Below, piece after piece: positions 25,463 to 34,899 of a stretch of DNA of 44,364 nt; positions within the stretch are counted from its first letter, which is position 1; each line of letters starts with the position of its first letter. A program made the translations under genes and the position numbers. Under the pieces are notes generated by a model. That model saw nothing but the letters and a program-made list of their open reading frames with translations, was not told the origin of the DNA and ran no database searches. The stretch is from Aureispira sp. Its GTDB lineage: Bacteria > Bacteroidota > Bacteroidia > Chitinophagales > Saprospiraceae. Location: NCBI GenBank assembly GCA_024222455.1, contig JAAEPD010000137.1:1-44364 (forward strand). Reading direction: 5' to 3'.

Positions 25463-26566
25463 ATGCACTTAGAACAGCTAAAACTCAGCAATTTCAAGAA
25501 CTATAGTAACCAAAGCTTAGAGTTTTCTCCAAAGCTCAATTGTTTGGTGGGTTCTAATGGTATGGGCAAGACGAACCTCTTGGATGCTATTCATTATCTG
25601 TGTATGTGCAAAAGTCATTTTTCAGTGCCTGATCGTCAGATTATTCTACATGAAGAATCTTTTTTTAGGTTGGATGGACTGTTCTATCGAAACAAAAAAA
25701 AGGAACAAATTGTCTGTAAATATCAACCTAAACAAAAGAAAGTTTTTGAACGTAATAAAGTAGCCTATCAACGACTCTCCGAACATATTGGGCTTCTTCC
25801 TCTAGTCATGATTGCCCCTGATGATACTCAGCTTATCATGGAAGGGAGTGAAGCTCGTCGACAGTTTATTGATTTCACTTTAGTACAGCTCGACAATGAT
25901 TATCTAGAGCATTTGCTTAAGTACAACAAAATTTTGGAGCAGCGCAATGCTTTCCTAAAAAAGCATGAAAATCCTGCAAAAATAGACATGGCTCTATTGG
26001 AGGTTTACGACCAACAGTTACTAGGCCCTGCAGCCTATATACATCAACAGCGAAAAGAAATTCTAACAACCTTCAAACCTATTTTTCAAGATTATTATGC
26101 TACTATTTCGGGAGATAAAGAGCAAGTTGATTTTGAATACAGCTCACAACTAACAGAACATAGCTTAGAAGAATTATTGATTGCCTCAAGAGAAAAAGAT
26201 CGATGGCTACAACGAACAACTAAAGGCATCCACAAGGATGATTTAAAACTCTTGATTAATGGTTTCCCTGTCAAACGTTTTGCCTCTCAAGGTCAGCTCA
26301 AGTCCTATCTTTTGGCACTAAAACTGGGACAGTACAACCTCATCAAACAAAAAAATGAGGTCTCCCCTATTTTATTATTAGATGACATTTTTGATAAGTT
26401 GGATAAAAACAGAGTAAAACACTTGTTGACCTTACTCATGGAGGAACAGTTCGGGCAAGTGTTTATCACAGATACGCATCTACAACGTGTAGAGGATATT
26501 ACCAAGGAAATAGGAGGCGATTATAGACAGTTTGAGGTTATAGATGGTCAAATTAAGGTCTCTTAA
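25463..26566 (+). CDS. recF: DNA replication and repair protein RecF
   Basis: The 367-residue SMC-like ATPase matches RecF, which helps load RecA at gaps together with RecO and RecR. Walker A is GSNGMGKT (30-37). The signature region is RFASQGQLKSYLLALKLGQ, and Walker B is ILLLDDIFDKLD near the C-terminus. RecF usually sits by dnaA/dnaN; here it lies between a periplasmic redox protein and an exporter, with a two-base gap to the latter. Its expression may therefore depend on the permease promoter. Confidence 0.95.
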   Translation: MHLEQLKLSNFKNYSNQSLEFSPKLNCLVGSNGMGKTNLLDAIHYLCMCKSHFSVPDRQIILHEESFFRLDGLFYRNKKKEQIVCKYQPKQKKVFERNKVAYQRLSEHIGLLPLVMIAPDDTQLIMEGSEARRQFIDFTLVQLDNDYLEHLLKYNKILEQRNAFLKKHENPAKIDMALLEVYDQQLLGPAAYIHQQRKEILTTFKPIFQDYYATISGDKEQVDFEYSSQLTEHSLEELLIASREKDRWLQRTTKGIHKDDLKLLINGFPVKRFASQGQLKSYLLALKLGQYNLIKQKNEVSPILLLDDIFDKLDKNRVKHLLTLLMEEQFGQVFITDTHLQRVEDITKEIGGDYRQFEVIDGQIKVS

Positions 26567-26568
26567 CT

Positions 26569-27180
26569 ATGCTTATATACCTTTTATTAGGCTGTTTAGT
26601 CAGCTTTTTAGGCTCCTTGCCTGTAGGAATGATTAGTCTCTTGGTGGTAGAAACAACCATAAACAAGAATGCTCATGAAGGTATGCAAGTTGCTCTAGGA
26701 GCTTCTATCATAGAAGTAATACAAGCTTTTATTGCCATCAATTTTATTGCCTTATTTATAGAATATCCTTCCCTCGAGACTGCTATTTCGATACTCTCTA
26801 TTCCTATCTTCCTCCTTTTAGGTTGGCAACACATCAGAAGTGATGGGCAAATGAAACGAAAAACTACTAGACGCTACACTTCTAGTTTTTGGAAAGGCTT
26901 AGTGGTAAGCAGCCTCAATATGCTGGCTATCCCTTTTTGGATACTTTGGGGTGGCGTGTTTATGAAACAGGGTTGGTTAATTGAGGATACCTTTTATTTA
27001 ATTTTATTTTCGGTAGGTGTTGGAATAGGCTCCTTTTTAGCGATGTTGGTTTATATCTTACTAGGGGTATTTTTGAGTGAGCGGTTGCAACAATACAATA
27101 AATGGGTTAATCGCTTTATAGGCGTTTTATTCTTAGGCCTAGCCACTATTCAAATCTATTTTATACTAACTGCTCAATAG
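26569..27180 (+). CDS. LysE family translocator
   Basis: The 203-residue protein has six predicted membrane spans and the LysE/RhtB start (LLGCLVSFLGSLPVGMISLLVVETTINKN...). Members export amino acids or related small molecules with the proton gradient. SSLNMLAIPFWILWGGVF in the middle also fits. It is the last gene of the recF operon, two bases after recF, and is convergent with the unknown gene at 27187. The substrate is not predictable. Confidence 0.82.
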   Translation: MLIYLLLGCLVSFLGSLPVGMISLLVVETTINKNAHEGMQVALGASIIEVIQAFIAINFIALFIEYPSLETAISILSIPIFLLLGWQHIRSDGQMKRKTTRRYTSSFWKGLVVSSLNMLAIPFWILWGGVFMKQGWLIEDTFYLILFSVGVGIGSFLAMLVYILLGVFLSERLQQYNKWVNRFIGVLFLGLATIQIYFILTAQ

Positions 27181-27186
27181 CTCTTA

Positions 27187-27807
27187 TTAACCAGGAAGTT
27201 TATAATTACTAATATTTTGAGCTAGATGTTGTCCCAATTCGATCAGATCAATTATTCGATTGTAATCATCTACACTACTAAATTCTGTATTTGCTTCGGT
27301 ATAATATAGTTTACCTTGTGCGAGTCTAAATTCATATCGACCACATAATATTGTTTGATCAAGCTCTAATAATTGTTCGCAAAAGGCATTGTCCAACAAC
27401 TCTAAAGTGCAGATAGGTTCATTAGATTTTATAATAAACCGTTTATCAAATAAAGGCTTATTGATGATAATATCTTGCATTCCAAAAACCTTTCGCAGTT
27501 TGCTAATATAGCCTTCTGGATATAGCGAAAGGGCTAATTCATCCTTATTAGAGCAACGCCAATACAACTCTACAAAACTGATTTGATCCTCTCCTTTATG
27601 GTCATTATAAATCTCTATTCCCATAGTTCTAGATACCGCTTTTTGATGCAAAACTTGCCCTTTAGGATTCAAATTCTGAATTTCTAAATCATACTCTTCA
27701 GCTAAATCTTCTATATTCCTATCGTTCTTTCTGTTGAGATACCCTACAAAAAAATAGTTGAGAACAAAAAAACCGCCCAAGATTGAAACCCCTACCCAAA
27801 TATCCAT
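27187..27807 (-). CDS. Membrane-anchored protein, unknown
   Basis: The 206-residue protein has one N-terminal span (about 4-23, VGVSILGGFFVLNYFFVGYL) and a soluble mixed alpha/beta domain facing one side of the membrane. It contains ELYWRCSNKDELALSLYPEG and a LCGRYEFRLAQGKLYY stretch. I recognise no family. It is monocistronic and convergent with the LysE-type gene, with a six-base gap. Confidence 0.6.
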   Translation of the reverse strand: MDIWVGVSILGGFFVLNYFFVGYLNRKNDRNIEDLAEEYDLEIQNLNPKGQVLHQKAVSRTMGIEIYNDHKGEDQISFVELYWRCSNKDELALSLYPEGYISKLRKVFGMQDIIINKPLFDKRFIIKSNEPICTLELLDNAFCEQLLELDQTILCGRYEFRLAQGKLYYTEANTEFSSVDDYNRIIDLIELGQHLAQNISNYKLPG

Positions 27808-28390
27808 TTATATCCTTTTATTAATACTATAAACATCTCCTTATTTTGGTCATAGAAACCTATTAATCAGTCCTATTAGGGCTTATTTAAAAAACAACAT
27901 AATTATCAAATAATCAAAAAGTTATAAAAACATATGTTTTTTTGAATCATTTATTATTTATATACGTTATAAGTATTAGTTTAGTAGATTTAGATGCCTC
28001 CATTACTTCAATTTTTGTGTTAAATTGTAGTAATAACCTCTTAGATAGACTTCCTAGTTTTGTTAGTAGCCTTAGCACAGTAAAGCACCTTATACTTAAT
28101 AACTATATCTAATTAGTAGGTAATAGTATATTCAAGCACTCCCAAAAAAATATTGGAGAGCTTGGTAAGTTGTCTTAACTAATAAGGTTAATCTAAATAT
28201 AATTAAACAAAAAAGATACTGTATTGGTCAAAAAAAATAAAAGCTTAGCTACCATTCCAATACACTTATCGTTCAGCATCAACAAGAGTTTTGCACTCTC
28301 TAGTCAACTGATTCAATTTAGTTGACAGGAATTGTACACTCTATTATTTATATATCATCATTTTTATCATCAATTAAAAACCAATCACTT
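27808..28390. other. Long AT-rich intergenic region before the RRM gene
   Basis: This 583-base stretch lies between two divergently oriented genes. No coding frame is convincing. It holds a hairpin at 28303-28326 (GTCAACT / AGTTGAC, 10-base loop), 65 bases before the RRM start. Two similar strings, TGCACTCTCTA and TGTACACTCTAT, flank that hairpin. A long structured leader for the RNA-binding protein is possible. Confidence 0.45.
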
Positions 28391-28624
28391 ATGACTATTT
28401 CAATTGCAAGTCTGAATGTATTTACGCGAGAAAACGCACTTAGAGAATTATTCGAAAAATTTGGAAAAATTAGATCTGTCAAAATTGTAAAAGACGATGG
28501 ATTAAAGATTTCGAAAGGAGAAGGTATTGTCAAAATGGATTCTAGAGAATCTGGATTAAAGGCTATCGAAGAACTTAATGGCCGTCTAATAGATGGCAAA
28601 AACATTGAAGTACGAGAAATCTAA
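28391..28624 (+). CDS. RRM-type RNA-binding protein
   Basis: I choose the ATG at 28391 (77 residues) because RRMs start with a beta strand like MTISIASLN, and the upstream frame (ATG 28322) adds non-homologous residues. The single RNA recognition motif has RNP2-like ISIASLNVF, a degenerate RNP1 (GEGIVKM in place of GFGFVxF) and EELNGRLIDGKNIEVREI at the end. Such small bacterial RRM proteins bind RNA and are often cold-induced. The RNP1 lacks the central aromatic residues, so RNA binding may be weaker. It is convergent with the giant repeat gene over a shared terminator. Confidence 0.82.
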   Translation: MTISIASLNVFTRENALRELFEKFGKIRSVKIVKDDGLKISKGEGIVKMDSRESGLKAIEELNGRLIDGKNIEVREI

Positions 28625-28650
28625 TAGATTGAGTGCCGCTCATAAATATA

Positions 28651-28683
28651 AAATGCCTCTAGTCAATAAGACTGGAGGCATTT
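28651..28683. terminator. Bidirectional terminator between RRM and giant repeat genes
   Basis: A 13-base stem (AAATGCCTCTAGT / ACTGGAGGCATTT, one G-U pair) with a seven-base loop is followed by a T-run on the plus strand (TTTTTTTA) and by T-rich sequence on the minus strand. It can serve both convergent genes. Confidence 0.85.
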
Positions 28684-28705
28684 TTTTATGTCTATTCACA
28701 GTAAA

Positions 28706-31700
28706 CTACTTATTCTCCAACTGCTCTTGAAGCAAAGCATTTTGTTGTTTCAATAGCTCTACTTGCTCACGCAAGAGTTCCAATTCTTCTTCTTTAGCTG
28801 ACGTTTCTGGAGTTTGGGTAGTTATTTCACCAGTTTCTGCATCTTTAGTATACACCAATGTTTCTCCACTCAATTTTTCTACCGTTCGAGCCAATTTAGC
28901 CATATCTACATTGATTGCATTTCCATTTTGCTCAGAGTAATAGGCCCAAGCCAATTTTTCACTAGCTCCACCAGGAATCAAGCTAAAATTGTGTGGAGAG
29001 ATGGTAGTTACATTGTTTGCTTCATCTTTTACACGTAGCTCAGTAGTTCCACTCACATTTTCGGCCCAAATAGCCGCCATACTTGTACCAGTAAGCACTC
29101 CCGCAGTACTAGCAGTTTGGTTGAAGTACATAATACCACGACCTGTAGTCATGCGACTACCTACACCATAAGTCTCATCGCCACCAATATAAACATTACC
29201 ATTTTTGAGCACAGCCATTGCATTAGAACGGGCAGTAGTTCCTGTTCCATTTCCTATCGTAAATACACGATCGGTTGCAGATATTCCAGTAGCAGAAAAA
29301 CCAGCTGTTAAGGTGTCATTATAAACCCCAATAGCCACCTCTGCATAAGATTTAGCATTCAAGTACAGTCCACCTACAGTAGCAGAATTAACAGCTTGAG
29401 TAATGTTGCGATCTCCACTACCTATAAAACTATTATTAGCTATAGCAACATTTGAATATCCTCCAGCGACAGTGCTATAAATAGCTGTATTTTTGTTTAA
29501 ATAACCACCCGAGATAACCGAATAGTTTCCAGATATTGTATTTAGGCGACCTCCTACTATACTAGAATAACTACCTCCAGCAGTATTTTGCCAACCAGCT
29601 AAAATACCATTATGATCTCCTGTAGTAGTATTGGAACGACCAGCTCCAATTATAGAATATATACCATTTGTACGATTTGCGCTACCTGCCACAATAGCAC
29701 TTTGAGTTCCAACAGCGTGGTTGGTTAATCCACCTCCAATAAAGGCATAAGTCCCTGAAATAGTATCTCTATTTCCTCCTCCAATCATGCTATAAACACC
29801 ATCTATATGATTCTGATATCCACCACCTATAGTCGCATAAGAGCTAATCACGCTATTGAGTCCCCCCCCACCTATAGTTGCATAACTATTAGTAACATTG
29901 TTGGTATATCCACCTGCTATAGTTGCATAAGTATTACTGATTGTATTTCTTGCTCCACCTGCGATCACTGCATCTTGTCCAGCATTCACATTGTCGGTAC
30001 CACCTCCCACAAAAGAGCTTGTAGATGTTGCACTATTTCTCAAACCTCCTACAATTACAGAGTAACTACCATTTGTATTGTTCTGAAATCCACTTAAAAT
30101 ACCATTATACGATCCATTAGTAGTATTAGAGTATCCACTCAAAACACCTGACTGTGTGCCAACTGTTCTGTTTAAATTTCCTGCTCCAATAATAGAAAGT
30201 GTTCCATTCGTACGGTTAGCACTACCTGATACAATAGAGCTATTAGCCGCAGCAGCATGGTTGGTTACACCCGCTCCGACAAAAGCATAAGAACCAGACA
30301 CAGTGTCTCTATCTCCACCACTAATCGTTCCATAAGAAGCCATTACATGATTTCGGTATCCACCTGAAATAGTAGCGTAAGGTTGTACTATTGTATTATT
30401 ACGTCCACCTCCTATATTAGAATGACTACTAGCTACTCCTATAATAGCATTCATTTCTCCACTAGCAATACCAGCTGCAGTTGAAGCAACAGCATTGACA
30501 GAACCACCTGCAACTACACTATTAGCACCTGTTACATCATTTTGGTTTCCACCAGCAATAGTACTATTTACTCCAGTTACTTTATTGATATAACCACCAC
30601 CAATAGTACCATAATTAGCCGTTACTGTATCTCTATGTCCACCCGCTATAGTTGCACTAGATTGCAAAGTAGTATTTTGGTATCCACCTCCAATTGTATT
30701 ATAACTTGCTCCATCTACATCATTTTGGTATCCACCTCCAATCACACTATAGTTAGAATTTAGTTTATTAAGATAACCTCCAGCAATAACACCATAAGGA
30801 TTATTAGCTGTATTGTTGACCCCTCCTCCAATAACAGAACTTGTTGCAGCCAATATCATTGAATTACCTGAACCACTACCAATAATCGAATTTGTTGAAT
30901 ATATACTATTATTAGTACCAGCACCTATAAAAGAACTGTTACCTACAATCGTATCTGTATGTCCACCACCTATAGAACTATAAGTTCCGCGAACTTGATT
31001 TCGGTATCCACTCAATATACCTGAATATTGACCTGTAGTCACACTATTTTCATATCCTGCTCCAATCACAGAATAATTACCTGCCATTACATTGTTATAT
31101 CCGGTAAGAATACCATTTTGCTGCCCACCAGTAGTTCTATTTCTAGAACCTGCTCCAATTACACTCAAGATAGCTCCTGCATGGTTATAAGCACCACCTG
31201 AGATTGCTGCTTGATTGGCACTTACGGTATTGTCATAACCACTCAAAATACCTCCATAAGAACTAGTAATGGTATCTAATTCACCACCAGCAATAGTTGA
31301 GTAGGTTCCTGTTATTATATTTCGATAACCACCACCTATAGTTGCATAAGAATTAATAGCCTTATTGTTTCGACCACCAGCTATTACACTGTAAGTCAAA
31401 TCGGTTTGATTGCCTTCTCCACCGCCAATAGTTGTAGCTGTACCTCTTGCAGTGTTTAAGCTACCACCACCTATAGCATGTTGTGTTCCCCCTGTAATAC
31501 TATTTCTATTCCCGGAACCAATAAAAGATAAAATTGCATCTATCTTATTGAATTGACCACCTGCGATACTACTTCCATTAGATGCATCTGTAATGGTATC
31601 TCTATTACCATTCAAAACACCGGCATGCAGTCCACCTACATAGTTTCTATAACCACTACCAATTAAGCTATAAGTTCCTGTCACATGATTTTGATAACCA

Positions 31701-34570
31701 CTTCCTACCAAACCTTGAGTTCCTTCAGCTCTATTGTTATATCCTGCAACAACTCCTGATTGTACACCACTTACTAGATTAAGATTTCCAGCTCCAATAA
31801 AACTATAAGTTGAAGAGACTATGTTATTTGTTCCACTCACTATAGATGAATGTGTTCCACTTACCTTATTGATAGCACCACCACCTATAAATGCATAAGA
31901 ACTTGTAATACTATCTCTATCTCCACCACCGATAGTAGAATAGTTTGCATTGACATAATTATAATATCCTCCATCTATAGAAGTATAAGAGCCATTCACA
32001 TGATTGAAACGACCACCACCGATAGAAGAATAGGAACCTTCTGCTATATTAGCATCACCACTTCCTACTCCTGTGACATTGCCTGTAGCAATATTGTTGC
32101 TACCTCCAGAAATAATAGTAGAAGTACCTGTTGCACTGTTTCTCAAACCACCTCCTACTGTTGCATAATTGGTCGTAGCTATATTATCAGATCCACTAAA
32201 AATACCTCCCATATATCCTGAAACGGTATTTCTATAACCACCACCAATAGTTCCATAAGAACCTGAAGTAGTTATGGTATTCTGACTACCTCCACCCATA
32301 TATGCATATTGCCCAGTTATAGCATTAGTCGTTCCTCCACTAATGTGAGAATAGACATTGCTTACTTTATTTCGAAAACCACTAGAAATACCACTATAAT
32401 TGGCTGTAACGGTATCTTGATAGCCCATTCCAATAAAGCTATATTGCCCTGTAACTGTGTTTTGATACCCCCCTACTACAGCCGAATGGTTGCCACCAGT
32501 CATATTGTAAGACCCTGCTCCAACAAAAGAAGCACTACTGTTAACTTGGTTAAATTGTCCTGCTCCTATAAAGCCTTGTGAGCCTGCTATATCATTTTCA
32601 TAACCACCTGCAATAGTTCCATAAGAACCTGTACTCGAAACAGCATTATTACGACCACCTCCAATAGTGCTATAACTAGCATCCAATGCATTTCCAACAC
32701 CACCTCCTATTGTTCCATAAGTTTGGCGAATCTTATTTTGGCCACCACCTCCAATAATTGAATAATTAGAAAACACTGCATTTTGGTGTCCACCTGCTAC
32801 TGTAGCATAGGTTGCTGTTACGGTATCTCGCTCACCTCCTGCTATAATAGAAGACTGCCCTGAAGCATAGTTTAGATATCCTCCTCCTATAGCATTGTAA
32901 GTCCCCGTTAAGTGATTTAATCGACCTCCATCAATACTATTATAACTACCTCCTAATATCTCATTTTGATAGCCACCTCCTATTTTACCATAAGGACTTC
33001 TTATTATATTCTGATAACCGCTTCCTATGAAACTATGTGTTGCATGAATCTCATTGGAAAAACCACCTCCGATATGATCATATTGTTGAGTAATATTATT
33101 ATTAGAACCACCTCCAATATGAGAATAGGATTGTGTCACTACATTAGTATGTCCACTAGCAATCCCCGAATAGCTGGCTGTAACAGTATCTTGATAACCA
33201 CCCCCTATAACGCTATAGGGGCCTGAAAGCATATTAAGTGTTCCCGCTCCTATAATACTATGAGTGCTTGTTACTACATTAGTAGCACCTGCCGTGATAG
33301 CAGAATAGCCTCCTGTGATATTGTTATTCAAACCTGCGCCTATATAAGAGTAAGCACCTCCTGCTGAGTTCTGATTACCAGCACCTATTCCTGCATGTCT
33401 TCCTGTAGCTGTAATTATGTTGGATCGACCACCACTAATTGCTCCATATTGAGCATTGATGTTGTTGGTTTGTCCCCCACCTATAAATCCATAAGCTTGA
33501 AAAACCTTATTTTGATTACCACCAGCAATAGTTGCAGAACTTGCTGAAACTCTATTTTGGAATCCACCTCCTACAGTAGCATAACTTGCGCTTGCAGTAT
33601 CTCGCTCTCCACCTGAGACAACAGAAGATTGACCCGTAGTATGATTTTGGTATCCACCTCCTATTGCATTATAAGAATTTCCTGATACAGTGTTAGAACG
33701 ACCACCGCTAATTGCATGATAACTGCCTGTAGTAATGGTACTTTGATAACCTTGCGCGATTACATTATAAGAACCTGCTGTACTGTTTTGATAACCACCT
33801 CCTATAAAACTGTAAGTACCTGTAGTACTGTTCTCGTTTCCTGAAAGTATTGTAGAATACGATTGTGTAATACTGTTGTTGATACCTCCTATAATAGCAG
33901 AGTGCGTAGCAGTACTTGCTATAGCATTTGTCTGGCCACCAATCATAGCAGCACGTGAGGCTGCATTTATATTTTGATAACCTCCTCCTATAAATGCGTC
34001 TAAACCAGAAACCGCATTTTGGTACCCACCTAATACTGCAGCATAATTAGCTGTTGATGCATTTTGATAACCATAAGCAAACCCATTGGTATTAGTTGCT
34101 GAAGAAGCATTGCCACCATAAGTATTATAGTTTGTACCTATACGCAAACGCTCTATACTAGAGGTTTTGATAGAAAGTTCTTGGGCATCTGTAGTTCCTA
34201 AAAAATTGGTTCCAGCAGTTGTGCCTGCATTTCCATCTAGTAACCATGCCGCACCAGTATTAGTCATGGTAGAAATAACGACCCACTGTGTTCCATCCCA
34301 GTAGTAAAAACCAATGCCTGCACCACCTGTAATAGCGGCATTTGTATTCCAAACCAATAGACCTGTAGCAGGTGCACTAACTGGTGTCACCCCATTAGTA
34401 ACAGCGACTAAAGCTACTTGAGGGATTAGTAATCCTCGATTGTTGTCTTGAATATGTAGTTTGGCGCTAGCATGAGGTGTAGCGGTACCTATGCCTACAT
34501 TTTGGGCTTGCATCGTTTGCATTCCTAGACCAACTAGAATGCTAACTAAAAGGAGTAAAAGCTTTTTCAT
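28706..34570 (-). CDS. Giant secreted beta-roll repeat protein (YadA-head-like)
   Basis: The 1954-residue protein has a signal peptide (cleavage near QTMQAQ) and a Bacteroidota tail-fibre-like N-terminus (VGIGTATPHASAKLHIQDNN, then VWNTNAA..FYYWDGTQWVV). From about residue 140 to 1770 there are roughly a hundred 15-residue repeats such as GGYQNTVTGSYSVIG, like the left-handed beta-roll heads of YadA-type adhesins. A C-terminal segment resembles the end of tail-fibre-type proteins (KNGNVYIGGDETYGVG, SEKLAWAYYSEQNG), followed by a short coiled coil (LREQVELLKQQNALLQEQL). No T9SS domain or YadA membrane anchor is present. A long surface fibre is likely. Trimerisation is suggested by the coiled coil. 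The tandem array contains a higher-order 258-residue repeat. Confidence 0.82.
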   Translation of the reverse strand: MKKLLLLLVSILVGLGMQTMQAQNVGIGTATPHASAKLHIQDNNRGLLIPQVALVAVTNGVTPVSAPATGLLVWNTNAAITGGAGIGFYYWDGTQWVVISTMTNTGAAWLLDGNAGTTAGTNFLGTTDAQELSIKTSSIERLRIGTNYNTYGGNASSATNTNGFAYGYQNASTANYAAVLGGYQNAVSGLDAFIGGGYQNINAASRAAMIGGQTNAIASTATHSAIIGGINNSITQSYSTILSGNENSTTGTYSFIGGGYQNSTAGSYNVIAQGYQSTITTGSYHAISGGRSNTVSGNSYNAIGGGYQNHTTGQSSVVSGGERDTASASYATVGGGFQNRVSASSATIAGGNQNKVFQAYGFIGGGQTNNINAQYGAISGGRSNIITATGRHAGIGAGNQNSAGGAYSYIGAGLNNNITGGYSAITAGATNVVTSTHSIIGAGTLNMLSGPYSVIGGGYQDTVTASYSGIASGHTNVVTQSYSHIGGGSNNNITQQYDHIGGGFSNEIHATHSFIGSGYQNIIRSPYGKIGGGYQNEILGGSYNSIDGGRLNHLTGTYNAIGGGYLNYASGQSSIIAGGERDTVTATYATVAGGHQNAVFSNYSIIGGGGQNKIRQTYGTIGGGVGNALDASYSTIGGGRNNAVSSTGSYGTIAGGYENDIAGSQGFIGAGQFNQVNSSASFVGAGSYNMTGGNHSAVVGGYQNTVTGQYSFIGMGYQDTVTANYSGISSGFRNKVSNVYSHISGGTTNAITGQYAYMGGGSQNTITTSGSYGTIGGGYRNTVSGYMGGIFSGSDNIATTNYATVGGGLRNSATGTSTIISGGSNNIATGNVTGVGSGDANIAEGSYSSIGGGRFNHVNGSYTSIDGGYYNYVNANYSTIGGGDRDSITSSYAFIGGGAINKVSGTHSSIVSGTNNIVSSTYSFIGAGNLNLVSGVQSGVVAGYNNRAEGTQGLVGSGYQNHVTGTYSLIGSGYRNYVGGLHAGVLNGNRDTITDASNGSSIAGGQFNKIDAILSFIGSGNRNSITGGTQHAIGGGSLNTARGTATTIGGGEGNQTDLTYSVIAGGRNNKAINSYATIGGGYRNIITGTYSTIAGGELDTITSSYGGILSGYDNTVSANQAAISGGAYNHAGAILSVIGAGSRNRTTGGQQNGILTGYNNVMAGNYSVIGAGYENSVTTGQYSGILSGYRNQVRGTYSSIGGGHTDTIVGNSSFIGAGTNNSIYSTNSIIGSGSGNSMILAATSSVIGGGVNNTANNPYGVIAGGYLNKLNSNYSVIGGGYQNDVDGASYNTIGGGYQNTTLQSSATIAGGHRDTVTANYGTIGGGYINKVTGVNSTIAGGNQNDVTGANSVVAGGSVNAVASTAAGIASGEMNAIIGVASSHSNIGGGRNNTIVQPYATISGGYRNHVMASYGTISGGDRDTVSGSYAFVGAGVTNHAAAANSSIVSGSANRTNGTLSIIGAGNLNRTVGTQSGVLSGYSNTTNGSYNGILSGFQNNTNGSYSVIVGGLRNSATSTSSFVGGGTDNVNAGQDAVIAGGARNTISNTYATIAGGYTNNVTNSYATIGGGGLNSVISSYATIGGGYQNHIDGVYSMIGGGNRDTISGTYAFIGGGLTNHAVGTQSAIVAGSANRTNGIYSIIGAGRSNTTTGDHNGILAGWQNTAGGSYSSIVGGRLNTISGNYSVISGGYLNKNTAIYSTVAGGYSNVAIANNSFIGSGDRNITQAVNSATVGGLYLNAKSYAEVAIGVYNDTLTAGFSATGISATDRVFTIGNGTGTTARSNAMAVLKNGNVYIGGDETYGVGSRMTTGRGIMYFNQTASTAGVLTGTSMAAIWAENVSGTTELRVKDEANNVTTISPHNFSLIPGGASEKLAWAYYSEQNGNAINVDMAKLARTVEKLSGETLVYTKDAETGEITTQTPETSAKEEELELLREQVELLKQQNALLQEQLENK
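32294..33613 (-). repeat. Higher-order 774-bp (258-residue) repeat in the giant protein
   Basis: Two 12-unit blocks (33068-33613 and 32294-32839, minus strand) align unit by unit. Both start with GGERDT and have a GYQDTVTAxYSGI unit tenth. In both, the fifth unit is 17 rather than 15 residues long. The block starts are 774 bases (258 residues, 17 units) apart. The matching odd unit shows the array grew by duplication of large segments, not only single units. Parts of the pattern recur closer to the C-terminus. Confidence 0.75.
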
Positions 34571-34899
34571 AGTTATTTTTTATTTTACAAATAATATAGA
34601 GAATTCTTTCTAATCTGTGACGATCATCTTTTTAAGATACTAAAATCAACCTTTTTCTCAAAATTAAACCGCTAAACTTAGACAAGTTATAAATATACGT
34701 CCGTTAAACGAATTCACCTAACCATCTTTTAGCTTAGCTTGCAAATCCCATCGCAACAAACCACCAATTAAACTACTAAAAAACAAATAATTAACCTATG
34801 AAAAACAAATAATTCCAAAGCTCTATACTCAAACAATAGAAGCCAGCTATTCCTATAAGAATAACTGGCTTCTATTGCTGTCTTATTTCTGCTTAAATC
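34571..34899. other. Intergenic region upstream of the giant repeat gene
   Basis: This 329-base AT-rich stretch should hold the promoter of the giant gene and also contains the tlpA-like terminator at 34834-34877. The string AAAACAAATAATT occurs twice about 25 bases apart near 34780-34813. No coding frame is evident. Confidence 0.45.
34834..34877 (-). terminator. Terminator after the TlpA-like gene
   Basis: A 19-base stem with one mismatch (arms 34834-34852 and 34859-34877, core AGAAGCCAG / CTGGCTTCT) and a six-base loop lies 23 bases past the stop at 34900. The T-run after it on the minus strand is short. Confidence 0.7.

Noticed and set aside
28706-34570. Possible CRISPR-like or minisatellite array from regular repeats of about 45 bases
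   Set aside because: The repeats are degenerate at codon level, preserve one open frame and encode a 15-residue motif; there are no unique spacers and no cas genes.
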